From CAZOZP01 sp964584325 (GTDB lineage Bacteria > Bacteroidota > Ignavibacteria > Ignavibacteriales > Melioribacteraceae): DNA of 27,543 nucleotides. How positions within the stretch are numbered: position 1 is the stretch's first letter; every line of letters begins with the position of its first letter. Shown here one piece after another: positions 7,130-15,104 of this stretch. The notes under the pieces are model-generated. The model saw nothing but the letters and a program-made list of their open reading frames with translations, did no database searches and was not told the DNA's origin. The DNA is taken from positions 1 to 27,543 of the forward strand of contig CAZOZP010000051.1 in NCBI GenBank assembly GCA_964584325.1. The letters run 5' to 3'. The position numbers were made by a program, and so were the translations under genes.

Positions 7130-8161
7130 TTATTTTGAAAACAACTCCCTCATTTTAATGATGGCATAACTTATATCTTCCATACTGACATCCAGATGAG
7201 TAACAGCTCGCAAATACCCGGGCATTCCGGGGAGAATCATAATACCGGCGGCAGCAAGTTTTCTGATTGTATCTTCTGCTGGGATACCGGTAACCTTAAA
7301 TGAAACGATATTAGTTATCACTTCAGCTGGATCAATTTCAAAAAATGGCAGTTCAGAAATTACATTTGCAAGCATCTGAGCTTTATCATGGTCTTCTCTA
7401 AGTCTTCCAATATTATTTGTAAGTGCATATAGACCGGCAGCAGCAAGAATTCCGATTTGCCTCATTCCGCCTCCAAATGCTTTTCTTACACGAAATGCTT
7501 CTTTGATGAATGCCTTATCTCCTGTAATAATAGATCCGACGGGTGCTCCTAAACCCTTAGAGAGGCAGGCGGATATTGTATCGAAGCTGGAAGCATATTC
7601 CTTAATCGATATTCCAGAAGCCACAGAAGCATTCCATATACGTGCGCCGTCCAGATGAGTATAAAGATTGTATTTGTCAGCAAGATTTTTAATTTCTTTA
7701 ATATTTTCTATTGGCCAGATATTACCTCCGGCTCGGTTATGTGTGTTTTCAATTTCAATTACTCTTGTCTGAGGCATATAATATGCACTTGCCGGCCTAA
7801 TCAGAGGTTCAATGTCATAAGCTGAGAATATACCTTTTTTACCGACTACCGGATAAAGCTGGATTCCGCTTAAAGCTGCGGGAGATCCTGATTCATAATG
7901 AAAAATATGACATTCTGAATCGCAGATTACTTCATCGCCGGGATTGGTAAGTACATTAAGACATATCTGGTTCCCCATTACACCACTGGGGACAAATAAA
8001 GCCGCTTCCTTGCCGAACATATCTGCGGCAAATTCCTGAAGCTTGTTTGCGGTTGGGTCTTCCATAAAAACATCGTCACCGACTTCAGCTTCATACATAG
8101 CTTTTCGCATTCCGGCAGAGGGTTTGGTGATTGTATCGCTTCTTAAATCAACTATTCTCAT
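7130..8161 (-). CDS. ltaE: Low-specificity L-threonine aldolase
   Basis: This 343-residue PLP enzyme cleaves L-threonine and L-allo-threonine to glycine and acetaldehyde. Family hallmarks are the N-terminal DLRSDTITKPS (5-15), the GDDVFMEDPT segment (28-37), FVPSGVMGNQ (56-65), the THLDGARIWN block (about 168-177) and the PLP lysine K202 in SKGLGAPVGS. The length is standard for the family. Its start overlaps the end of lnt by 14 bases, so translation is probably coupled. It could feed glycine and one-carbon metabolism. Some homologues act on beta-hydroxy amino acids in general. Confidence 0.93.
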   Translation of the reverse strand: MRIVDLRSDTITKPSAGMRKAMYEAEVGDDVFMEDPTANKLQEFAADMFGKEAALFVPSGVMGNQICLNVLTNPGDEVICDSECHIFHYESGSPAALSGIQLYPVVGKKGIFSAYDIEPLIRPASAYYMPQTRVIEIENTHNRAGGNIWPIENIKEIKNLADKYNLYTHLDGARIWNASVASGISIKEYASSFDTISACLSKGLGAPVGSIITGDKAFIKEAFRVRKAFGGGMRQIGILAAAGLYALTNNIGRLREDHDKAQMLANVISELPFFEIDPAEVITNIVSFKVTGIPAEDTIRKLAAAGIMILPGMPGYLRAVTHLDVSMEDISYAIIKMRELFSK

Positions 8162-9803
8162 TTTTTCTCCGAATTTTAAGAGTGAGCATTTTCCAAATTA
8201 TCATAATTATAGTAATTAAAGTTATAAATGCAGACATACCGGGTAGTAGGAGTGGATTAGCCGTATAGAATGTAATATCATCGTTTAATCCGCATTTACT
8301 AACAAAAGCATCTTTAGTGAACATTTGTGTCCTTATAATTGTTTTTCCGCTTTTATCAATTACACAGCTTATTCCGCCATTTGCACATCTTACTATAGTT
8401 CTTCTGTTCTCAACCGCGCGTAATTGTGAATATGCTTTATGCTGGTAAGGGCCGGAAGAGTTACCGTACCAACTGTCGTTAGTAAGAACAGCAATAATAT
8501 TAGCACCTTTTTTAACAAATGCCGAGACAAATTCAGGGTAAATTGATTCGATACAAATTACCGATCCAATATTAAATGATGGTCTTTCTGTGTCATTATT
8601 TTCAGGAATATTGAAAATTACTGTGTCTTTCCCGACATTCCAACTCGAGATCCCGACATTCCATCTAATGATCTCACCCAGCCAGGGAAGGCTTTCCAAA
8701 AAAGGAACTCTTTCTCCGAATGGTACGAGCATTATCTTGCCGTAAAATGGCACTTCAAATTCTCCGGGAGAAAAAAGTAATACAGAATTATATGATGTAT
8801 AAAATTTGTCACCCAGCGGTTTTGCATCCACAGGTTTGTTACGGTTTCCATAAATAAATGCATGAGGCATTCCGGATATTAAAAACACATTACTTGAATC
8901 TGTGAAATTTCTAATCTTGCCCTCCTCATAACTATAACCTCCTGAAAGAAGATAATAGGGAAGGGCAGTTTCAGGCCAGAAAATAATTTCAGCGCCATTA
9001 TTATTTAAACTTATGCTGGCCTTCAGATAATTTTCCAGAACCGAATTACTTCCGGTACCTGACCATTTATCCCAGGGATTGAGGTTTGGCTGAACTATTC
9101 CGGCTTTCACAAATCTTTTTGAAGGAGTGATATTTTCGAGAGCAAAATAACCATAAATATACGGGAAGACCAGAAGCGTGAGCAAAATTGCAGAGAGAGT
9201 GATTATTTTTCTTCTAAAAACATATTGTTTTTCTATCAGAATAAGCGCAAATAAGACATTCGAAAACATTAGAATTAGCGAAATACCATAAACCCCGGTT
9301 AATTCGGCCATCTGTATGAAGATTAAATTATCAGCCTGAGAATTTCCGAGTGTAAGCCAAGGGAATCTTAGATCTGTTACTGAGTAGAGGTATTCAAAAA
9401 AAATCCAAAAAATAGGGAAAAGAAAGTAGGCAGATTTTTCTGAGAGATATTTTCTTGAAAAATAAAACAAAGAAGATGGTATAAGAAAAACACACGGATT
9501 AAAAAACATCAGAACTGCACCGCTAATCATCAGAAAAGTATCGGCTTGCTTAGACCAGCTTCCAACCCAGTAAAGGGTTATAAGCGTAAATGCAAAAGCG
9601 GAAACATACATCCTTCGGTTAATTTCTGCCAGAGTAGTTCTTTTCCTGAAATCCAAAAGAAGCAAAACAAAAGCAAAAGGCATAAGATAATAAAAGTTAA
9701 TAGGTGGGAAAGCTAAACCGGCCGAAATTCCGGATATCAATGATGGTAAATAGTACCTGTCGTTAACAAATATATCTTTAATCCGTTTCAGATTTTTTTT
9801 CAT
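8148..9803 (-). CDS. lnt: Apolipoprotein N-acyltransferase
   Basis: This inner-membrane enzyme of 551 residues adds the third acyl chain to the N-terminal cysteine of lipoproteins. An N-terminal block of hydrophobic helices (about residues 18-220) is followed by a periplasmic nitrilase-like domain. The triad is present as E278 in FWPETALP, K356 in GKIMLVPFGE and C417 in SVICIES, matching E267/K335/C387 of E. coli in order and context. A final helix lies near 525-545. The gene starts 26 bases inside the end of the DedA gene and overlaps ltaE by 14. Its presence fits the lipoproteins encoded at 23528 and 24648. Confidence 0.95.
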   Translation of the reverse strand: MKKNLKRIKDIFVNDRYYLPSLISGISAGLAFPPINFYYLMPFAFVLLLLDFRKRTTLAEINRRMYVSAFAFTLITLYWVGSWSKQADTFLMISGAVLMFFNPCVFLIPSSLFYFSRKYLSEKSAYFLFPIFWIFFEYLYSVTDLRFPWLTLGNSQADNLIFIQMAELTGVYGISLILMFSNVLFALILIEKQYVFRRKIITLSAILLTLLVFPYIYGYFALENITPSKRFVKAGIVQPNLNPWDKWSGTGSNSVLENYLKASISLNNNGAEIIFWPETALPYYLLSGGYSYEEGKIRNFTDSSNVFLISGMPHAFIYGNRNKPVDAKPLGDKFYTSYNSVLLFSPGEFEVPFYGKIMLVPFGERVPFLESLPWLGEIIRWNVGISSWNVGKDTVIFNIPENNDTERPSFNIGSVICIESIYPEFVSAFVKKGANIIAVLTNDSWYGNSSGPYQHKAYSQLRAVENRRTIVRCANGGISCVIDKSGKTIIRTQMFTKDAFVSKCGLNDDITFYTANPLLLPGMSAFITLITIIMIIWKMLTLKIRRKNENS

Positions 9804-10401
9804 TTTTTCTGTTGAGTAAATATCGAGCTATAAGCCATCCAACAACTAAAATACTGATGGCAATAATCACATTTGAATAAACTGATAAATAGTAATCGAT
9901 TATTTTAACATTTGTACGAAGAAAAACTCCCAACCATATAATTAACGCATTCCATAGCAAAGCACTTAAAGCAGAATAAAGAAAAGATTTCCAGACGTTA
10001 AGTTCACTCGTTCCGCAGAAAAAGCTGATTATTGATCTGGTTCCGGGAAGGAACCTGTTAGCTACAATCAATGCATAACCATATTTGTCAAACCAGTCGT
10101 CAGCCTTTTTAATTAGATTACGGTCAATAAATTTTAATCTGCCGGATCGAAGTATTCTTTCGCCAAATACATAGCCTATTGAATACATAGCAATAAACCC
10201 AAGTGCACTTCCGACAACAGAAACTGAAAGCACGGTAAAGAATCCGGATAAGCCGTGATTTATAAGGGAAGCACCTACAATAAGAATAACATCACTTGGA
10301 GAAGGCGGGAAAATATTTTCAATAAATGCGGCAAAAAAAACAACAGCCAAAATCCAGAAAGGATCGAGTTGACCCATAAACGTAAGGAGACTTTCAATCA
10401 T
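9778..10401 (-). CDS. DedA-family membrane protein
   Basis: This 207-residue protein is a DedA/VTT-domain membrane protein. The family includes flippases that recycle undecaprenyl phosphate or phosphatidylethanolamine. The N-terminal AAFIENIFPPSPSD (about 24-37) is the acidic re-entrant loop motif, and NRFLPGTRSIISFFCG (about 115-130) is the conserved F-x-P-x-x-R re-entrant segment. Several further helices end in a basic tail. It shares ATGA with ispF (4-base overlap) and overlaps lnt by 26 bases. The substrate cannot be assigned from sequence, although neighbours in envelope-lipid metabolism fit a lipid carrier. Confidence 0.9.
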   Translation of the reverse strand: MIESLLTFMGQLDPFWILAVVFFAAFIENIFPPSPSDVILIVGASLINHGLSGFFTVLSVSVVGSALGFIAMYSIGYVFGERILRSGRLKFIDRNLIKKADDWFDKYGYALIVANRFLPGTRSIISFFCGTSELNVWKSFLYSALSALLWNALIIWLGVFLRTNVKIIDYYLSVYSNVIIAISILVVGWLIARYLLNRKNEKKSETD

Positions 10402-10892
10402 GAATTTTCCTTTTTATATAAAATAGCAATTGCAAAGGCCTCAGAACCTTCTTCTCTGCCAACAAATCCAAGTTTTTCTGCAGTTGTGGCTTTTATCGAA
10501 ATACAGCTTTTATCAATTTCAAGAATACCGGCAATTACTTCAGTCATCTGCTCAATATATGGTGCTATCTTAGGCTTTTGAAGTACTAAAGTCATATCGG
10601 CGTTTCCAACAGAATAGCCGCTTTTATCCAAAACTGTTTTTACTTGCTTCAGCAGCAATTTGCTGTCAATATCCTTAAAACTGTTATCTGTATCAGGAAA
10701 GTGTTTACCAATATCCCCAAGAGCTGCTGCACCAAGAAGTGCATCGCACAAGGCATGCAAAAGGACATCGGCATCAGAATGGCCTTTGAGACCGAATTCA
10801 GAAGGTATATTAATTCCTCCTAAAAAAAGTTTTCTGCCTCTTTCAAGAGCGTGTACATCATAGCCGAAGCCTACTTTAAATGGAAAACTCAA
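10398..10892 (-). CDS. ispF: 2-C-methyl-D-erythritol 2,4-cyclodiphosphate synthase
   Basis: This MEP-pathway enzyme cyclises CDP-methylerythritol 2-phosphate to MEcPP with release of CMP. The 164-residue length is standard. The zinc ligands are D12 and H14 in GYDVHAL and H46 in LLHALCDALLGAAALGDIG. The C-terminal ATTAEKLGFVGREEG motif, which contacts CMP, is intact. It overlaps acyP by four bases upstream and the DedA gene by four downstream. Together with ispH at 17240 it shows isoprenoid precursors are made by the MEP route. Confidence 0.97.
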   Translation of the reverse strand: MSFPFKVGFGYDVHALERGRKLFLGGINIPSEFGLKGHSDADVLLHALCDALLGAAALGDIGKHFPDTDNSFKDIDSKLLLKQVKTVLDKSGYSVGNADMTLVLQKPKIAPYIEQMTEVIAGILEIDKSCISIKATTAEKLGFVGREEGSEAFAIAILYKKENS

Positions 10893-11167
10893 TGTTTTAT
10901 CTCAAATGTGGAAAATTCATTTTTATATTCCTGCCATTTAATAATGGCACGTTTTACGCGGGAAGATGACGGCCCTTCCTTAATACGCAGAAAAAGCTGT
11001 TCCACTTTATCCTTAGGACCTTCAGCAATAGTAAAAACTTCTCCTGAATAAAGGTTTTTTGTATAACCGGTAAGACTTAGGCTAACGGCATTCCGGTAAA
11101 CAAAGTAACGGAATCCGACTCCCTGAACAAATCCTTCCGCAATTATTTCAGCTCTTGAAAAATTCAT
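10889..11167 (-). CDS. acyP: Acylphosphatase
   Basis: This 92-residue protein is a full-length common-type acylphosphatase that hydrolyses acyl phosphates. The phosphate-binding loop is EGFVQGVGFRYF with catalytic R20, and the catalytic asparagine N38 lies in GYTKNLYSGEV. Both key residues are at the spacing known from human and bacterial enzymes. It overlaps the exporter gene by four bases upstream and ispF by four downstream. A role in scavenging acyl phosphates is generic and the operon does not suggest a special partner. Confidence 0.93.
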   Translation of the reverse strand: MNFSRAEIIAEGFVQGVGFRYFVYRNAVSLSLTGYTKNLYSGEVFTIAEGPKDKVEQLFLRIKEGPSSSRVKRAIIKWQEYKNEFSTFEIKH

Positions 11168-12114
11168 AATTTAGTTTTTATGAAAGTATCATAAAGTTCG
11201 GATAATAGGAGTCCAATAAAAATTAACAAACATCCTGCAATTCCAAAAATAGTTATTTTTTCATTCAATAAAAAGAATGCCAGCAAAGTAGCAAAAATCG
11301 GCTCAAATGAATAAATAATACCGGCTTTAGCAGGAGTTACAGTTTTCTGATATCTGGTCTGAATTGTCGTAGTTATGACAGTTGCAAAAACAGCAGTGTA
11401 AACTACACCCCATATAAGAGGAAATCCGGGTTCAATCAGGATCTTTTCTATTCCGGAAAAATCAAAAATAATTGCTGCTACCCATCCACATAAAGCTACT
11501 GTTGCGACCTGCAGGAAAACAAGTGCTCTGAAATTAATCTTACGGCTTACTACATCAAGCATAACAATATGAAGCGCATAAATTAATGCACAAATCAAAG
11601 TGAGAACATCACCTATATTGAAATCGCCTCCGAGATTGGCAATGGTGTTCGTGAAAGAATCTGACTGGCCGGAAAGAAAAAGAATTCCTGAAAAGACGAG
11701 GACTGTTCCGATGGAGGTTCCTGCAGAAGGCATTTTTTTTTCGATTAAAAACTGGAGGAACGGAATAATAACAACAAGACTCCCAGTAATAAAAGCAGAC
11801 TTAGTCGCGGTTGTATATTTTAATCCCGCAGTCTGAGCAGCAAATGCAAGAAACATCAGGAATCCGAGGAAAATACCTGCTTTAATTTCTTTAATGCCAA
11901 GAGGCTTGAAATACTTCAATGCGAAAGGAAGAAGTATAATTGCAGCTAATGAAAATCTTAAAGAAAGGAATACCACCGGCGATGAATCTGCTAATGCTTC
12001 CTTTATAATAACGAATGTTCCGCTCCAAAGCAATGTGATAAAAAGAAGATAGGCTTCCCCTTTGTATTTATTTTTTAAGCGAAGAGCCTCAATCGTTTTC
12101 TGTATCATAACCAA
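11164..12114 (-). CDS. EamA/DMT-superfamily transporter
   Basis: This 316-residue protein has about ten hydrophobic helices in two EamA repeats (about 18-150 and 165-310), typical of drug/metabolite exporters. The first repeat starts with LLFITLLWSGTFVIIKEAL; the second contains the GIIYSFEPIFATLLAFFLLNE motif characteristic of EamA domains. The substrate is unknown; relatives export amino acids, nucleosides or drugs. The start lies 26 bases inside era, and a second ATG two codons later is equally possible. It shares a 4-base overlap with acyP. Confidence 0.88.
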   Translation of the reverse strand: MVMIQKTIEALRLKNKYKGEAYLLFITLLWSGTFVIIKEALADSSPVVFLSLRFSLAAIILLPFALKYFKPLGIKEIKAGIFLGFLMFLAFAAQTAGLKYTTATKSAFITGSLVVIIPFLQFLIEKKMPSAGTSIGTVLVFSGILFLSGQSDSFTNTIANLGGDFNIGDVLTLICALIYALHIVMLDVVSRKINFRALVFLQVATVALCGWVAAIIFDFSGIEKILIEPGFPLIWGVVYTAVFATVITTTIQTRYQKTVTPAKAGIIYSFEPIFATLLAFFLLNEKITIFGIAGCLLIFIGLLLSELYDTFIKTKL

Positions 12115-13027
12115 ATCTTTTGAGCATTTCCGGACTGTTTCTCCACTTGGGTTTAACTTTTACCCTGAGATCAAGATAAACAGGGCGGCCTAAAAATTCC
12201 TCAATATCTTTTCTTGCTGAAGCACCAACACGTCTTAAATTTTCTCCTTTAATGCCAATTAGAATTGGTTTTTGCGATTCCCGTTCTGCAATAATTGAAG
12301 CGTAAATCATATCTTTTCTTCCGGGTTGCTCTTTGAAATCATCGATAACGACTTCACAACTGAAAGGTATTTCTTCTTTATAATATTCAAAAATTTTTTC
12401 ACGGATTATTTCAGCAGTATAGAATCTTTCCGATTCATCAGTGAACTGATCCTCAGGAAAATAATAAGGATGCTCAGGAAGATTATCCATAATTGCTGAT
12501 TTTAGTTTGTCAGTATTAAATCCGTTAAGTGCAGAGATTAGGAAGCAATCATCAAAATGACCGGTAATTTCAGACCTGCTCATTAATTTATTCAGGATAG
12601 TTTCTGTTGAAATATCTAGTTTATTTACTACGAGAAATGTTTTGGCCTGAACAAATATTCTATTTTGCGATTCCTCAGAATCAAGTCCGAGAATGTATCT
12701 GATACGGCTGTCTTGCATAAGTTTTGATGCATCCGGATCATTGCTGATATCCAGCATAATAATCAAAATGTCAGCATCTTTTATTGCCAAATCAACATGT
12801 TCCATCATTTTTGTTTGCAGGAGGTAATGGCTTTCAAGCAGACCTGGAGTATCAAGAAAGATTGCCTGTGAATTATTTTCGGTCAGAATGCTGAGTATTT
12901 TTTTTCTGGTGGTTTGGGGTTTGCTCGTAACAATCGAAAGTTTTTCACCAATAAGACAATTCATAAGCGTTGACTTTCCGGCATTCGGTTTTCCGATAAT
13001 TGTAACATATCCGGCTCTGGTATTCAT
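12089..13027 (-). CDS. era: GTPase Era
   Basis: Era is an essential GTPase that binds the 3' end of 16S rRNA during 30S maturation. This 312-residue protein has the full set of motifs: G1 GKPNAGKST (12-20), a switch with QTTRKK (38-43), G3 DTPG (59-62), G4 NKLD (135-138) and G5 SALNG. The C-terminal KH domain contains IGIKGENLRRVG (the GxxG loop) followed by the conserved LDLRVKVKPKW segment. It starts 26 bases after the flavoprotein stop and overlaps the exporter gene by 26 bases. Confidence 0.96.
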   Translation of the reverse strand: MNTRAGYVTIIGKPNAGKSTLMNCLIGEKLSIVTSKPQTTRKKILSILTENNSQAIFLDTPGLLESHYLLQTKMMEHVDLAIKDADILIIMLDISNDPDASKLMQDSRIRYILGLDSEESQNRIFVQAKTFLVVNKLDISTETILNKLMSRSEITGHFDDCFLISALNGFNTDKLKSAIMDNLPEHPYYFPEDQFTDESERFYTAEIIREKIFEYYKEEIPFSCEVVIDDFKEQPGRKDMIYASIIAERESQKPILIGIKGENLRRVGASARKDIEEFLGRPVYLDLRVKVKPKWRNSPEMLKRFGYDTEND

Positions 13028-13053
13028 AAAATTCCTGACTAATAGTTATTTAA

Positions 13054-14223
13054 TTATCTTACTATAAATACCTTAGCAATATCTACAAGTAAAGACGGAT
13101 TGTTAAAAAGGGCAGTTTTGAAAAGATTGCCGAGAGACCTTTTTTCAATAGGGATTTTCGAAACAGCTGATGCTATGCTGTTGAATTTTTCATCTTTGAA
13201 GTTATAGATGCCGTTTTTAATTCTATCGAAAATCTCGTGTCTTTTTCCTAATCTTTCAGCCCATGCTTTATCATAAGAAAGCAAATGTTTAGGATCATTC
13301 TTTTTAATTGATTCTCCGGCAATTTTTCCTCCAATCATTCCTCCAATCATTCCGCTTACTATGCCGCCACCGGAAAGAGGATTTACCTGCCTTGCTGCAT
13401 CACCTACAAGAATTATCCCGGGTGCAGAGATTTTACCAAGAGTTACAGAGCAAGGGTCGCCGCCGGATATTCTGGTTAAAACCGGTGCTGAAGGAAAGTT
13501 CTCATCCATAAATTCATTCAGAAATGATAGCGCAGACCTTTTTTTACCGACAATTCCTCCAACGCCTAAGCCGATATTAGCTGAGGAACCACCTTTGGGG
13601 AATACCCAAAGATATCCGTTAGGAGCAATTTTTTCACCGAAATAAAAATAACAAGTATCCTGATTTACAGGAATGTTGGCGGCAGAAACCTGAGCACAGC
13701 ATTCCATATCTCTGAAATCAATATGTGTCTTGATTCCCGCCCATCTTCCAACTCGCGATTCCACACCATCAGCAGCAATTACTGCTTTGCACCTTATCTC
13801 AATTTCTTTACCTGCGAACTCAGCTTTTACACCGCAGACAATATCGTTCTCAATAATGAGATCGTAAACATAAACTCTTGTCTGAATTTCAGCGCCGGCT
13901 TTTGCGGCTTCCTCGGCAAGCGAATAATCGAAGATTCTTCTGTGAAGAATATAGCCTTCTTCCTCAAGGGGAATGACTACTTCCGTTTTATCAGGCGATA
14001 TAAGACTGAAATTTGTTATAGTTGCGGCAATGAATTTCGGATCAGAAGGAATAAACTCTTCTATGCCTTTTCGGCTTACGGCTTCACCGCATCTTACAGG
14101 ATAGCCAATGTCTCTATCCTTTTCAAGAAGAAGTACAGAAACTCCCGCTTCGGCCGCGAACCTTGCTGCTGTAGAACCGGAAGGCCCTCCGCCTACAACA
14201 ATTATATCATAATATTTATTCAC
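13054..14223 (-). CDS. Geranylgeranyl reductase family FAD-dependent oxidoreductase
   Basis: This 389-residue flavoprotein belongs to the geranylgeranyl reductase family, which saturates prenyl double bonds in archaeal lipids, chlorophyll side chains or menaquinone tails. The dinucleotide motif GGGPSG is at 11-16, the RCGEA segment with conserved C45 follows, YLWVFPK at 204-210 is the family's substrate-site motif, and the second FAD motif VGDAAR is at 273-278. An in-frame 12-base duplication encodes GMIG twice after the GGGI segment. The ferredoxin gene directly upstream overlaps it by eight bases, matching archaeal systems in which ferredoxin supplies electrons. The substrate is not determined. 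In a MEP-pathway bacterium the menaquinone side chain or another polyprenyl lipid is the leading guess. Confidence 0.85.
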   Translation of the reverse strand: MNKYYDIIVVGGGPSGSTAARFAAEAGVSVLLLEKDRDIGYPVRCGEAVSRKGIEEFIPSDPKFIAATITNFSLISPDKTEVVIPLEEEGYILHRRIFDYSLAEEAAKAGAEIQTRVYVYDLIIENDIVCGVKAEFAGKEIEIRCKAVIAADGVESRVGRWAGIKTHIDFRDMECCAQVSAANIPVNQDTCYFYFGEKIAPNGYLWVFPKGGSSANIGLGVGGIVGKKRSALSFLNEFMDENFPSAPVLTRISGGDPCSVTLGKISAPGIILVGDAARQVNPLSGGGIVSGMIGGMIGGKIAGESIKKNDPKHLLSYDKAWAERLGKRHEIFDRIKNGIYNFKDEKFNSIASAVSKIPIEKRSLGNLFKTALFNNPSLLVDIAKVFIVR

Positions 14224-14419
14224 TTTTTTCTTCTGCTCCGGGTTTATTGAACTTAAGTACTTCTATAGGACAAACCCACACGCATTTACGGCAATTAGTG
14301 CAAAGATCTTCCGAAATCTTAATTTCGGCTTCCTTTAATTCTATTGCATCTTCCGGACAGACGCCTACACAGCATCCGCAGAAATCGCATTTATCAGGCA
14401 ATATTTCAATCATCAGCAT
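14216..14419 (-). CDS. 2x[4Fe-4S] ferredoxin
   Basis: This 67-residue protein has two complete CxxCxxCxxxCP clusters: C11, C14, C17, C21 and C40, C43, C46, C50. It is a bacterial-type dicluster ferredoxin and a low-potential electron carrier. The last eight bases overlap the start of the prenyl-reductase-like flavoprotein, so the two are likely made together and the ferredoxin is the probable electron donor. It is the first gene of the eleven-gene minus-strand run and has a Bacteroidota-type promoter about 30 bases upstream. GAAAGG precedes the ATG. Confidence 0.92.
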   Translation of the reverse strand: MLMIEILPDKCDFCGCCVGVCPEDAIELKEAEIKISEDLCTNCRKCVWVCPIEVLKFNKPGAEEKSE

Positions 14420-14445
14420 AATAAAAACCTTTCAATTCGTAAATG

Positions 14446-14476
14446 CAAAGATAAAGAATTAAGGTCTAAGAACAAA
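14446..14476 (-). promoter_or_regulatory. Bacteroidota-type promoter (TTTG-N19-TATCTTTG) of the long operon
   Basis: On the minus strand TTTG (14473-14476), 19 bases and TATCTTTG (14446-14453) match the -33/-7 pattern known from Bacteroides and flavobacteria. Initiation would leave a leader of about 20 bases before the ferredoxin ATG, with GAAAGG as ribosome-binding site. Confidence 0.65.
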
Positions 14477-14511
14477 TCCTGCCGGATACTGTGAATAGTG
14501 TATCAATAGTA

Positions 14512-14955
14512 TCAGATTGTATTAATCTTAACATTAGGATTAGTTTGCTGAATCTTAACAAGGAAATAGGCGAAGTTATTAATATTCCCTTTCATTCTGA
14601 AAACTTTTCCTTCTGAACGAAATTCAACCAAACCGCCAAAAACACTAATTCCAATTGGAGCATCTGGTTTAATCGATGAAGTTTTACCGAGATTATTGGT
14701 TAATAGAAGATTTCGGTTTTTATCAATTGTAATTGACTTAATAAACAGCAATTCTTTGTAAATTAAAAATCCGGTTGCTATGCAAAGCATTACTGAAGCC
14801 GCCAGGAGAAGCCATAGCTGCATTGCAAGAGTTTGAGAAATTCCCAGAAATCCTGCAGTGAAAAACAATAAGAGAATAACCGGAAAAACAAGGCGGCTTT
14901 TACCTTCAGCATAAGCCGTGAGTGGTAATGGAATATCGAGTTTCTTTTTCTTCAA
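14512..14955 (-). CDS. Small two-helix membrane protein of unknown function
   Basis: I do not recognise this 147-residue protein. After a lysine-rich N-terminus and a short hydrophilic part, two hydrophobic helices (about 22-40 and 46-66) form a hairpin. The remaining 80 residues are probably cytoplasmic and beta-rich (KSITIDKNRNLLLTNNLGK, then VFGGLVEFRSEGKVFRMKG), reminiscent of small PH-like bacterial membrane proteins, but that is only an impression. The start is a TTG, chosen because GAGG lies seven bases upstream and no ATG precedes the helices. It diverges from the 15105 gene, and a repeat copy lies between them. Confidence 0.6.
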   Translation of the reverse strand: MKKKKLDIPLPLTAYAEGKSRLVFPVILLLFFTAGFLGISQTLAMQLWLLLAASVMLCIATGFLIYKELLFIKSITIDKNRNLLLTNNLGKTSSIKPDAPIGISVFGGLVEFRSEGKVFRMKGNINNFAYFLVKIQQTNPNVKINTI

Positions 14956-15012
14956 CTATTAACCTCAAGAAAACTGTGGCAGGAAATATAAAGAATTCCA
15001 CCATAAGAATTG

Positions 15013-15056
15013 TTTTAACCCAAATTTGTCATTGAAAAAAATAACAATAAATTTGG
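15013..15056 (+). repeat. Dispersed hairpin repeat, degenerate copy C
   Basis: The 21-base stretch from 15013 to 15033 is identical to 23112-23132 (it contains AACCCAAATTTGTCATT). The downstream arm CAATAAATTTGG is the inverted motif with GAC deleted, so CCAAATTT (15020-15027) pairs with AAATTTGG (15049-15056). It lies between two divergent genes and lacks the longer hairpins seen in copy B. Confidence 0.6.
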
Positions 15057-15104
15057 ATAAAAATTCGGATCTTTTTATTTTCGTAAAATTATAATCGGGG
15101 AAAT

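Noticed and set aside
13723..14250. 175-residue plus-strand ORF opposite the prenyl-reductase gene
   Set aside because: It is fully antisense to a well-supported flavoprotein with intact motifs, and its composition is that of a reverse-frame shadow.
15090..15095. TATAAT as promoter of the 15105 gene
   Set aside because: No -35 box at 16-18 bases upstream, and it would leave only about three bases of leader. It could be real but is not supported.
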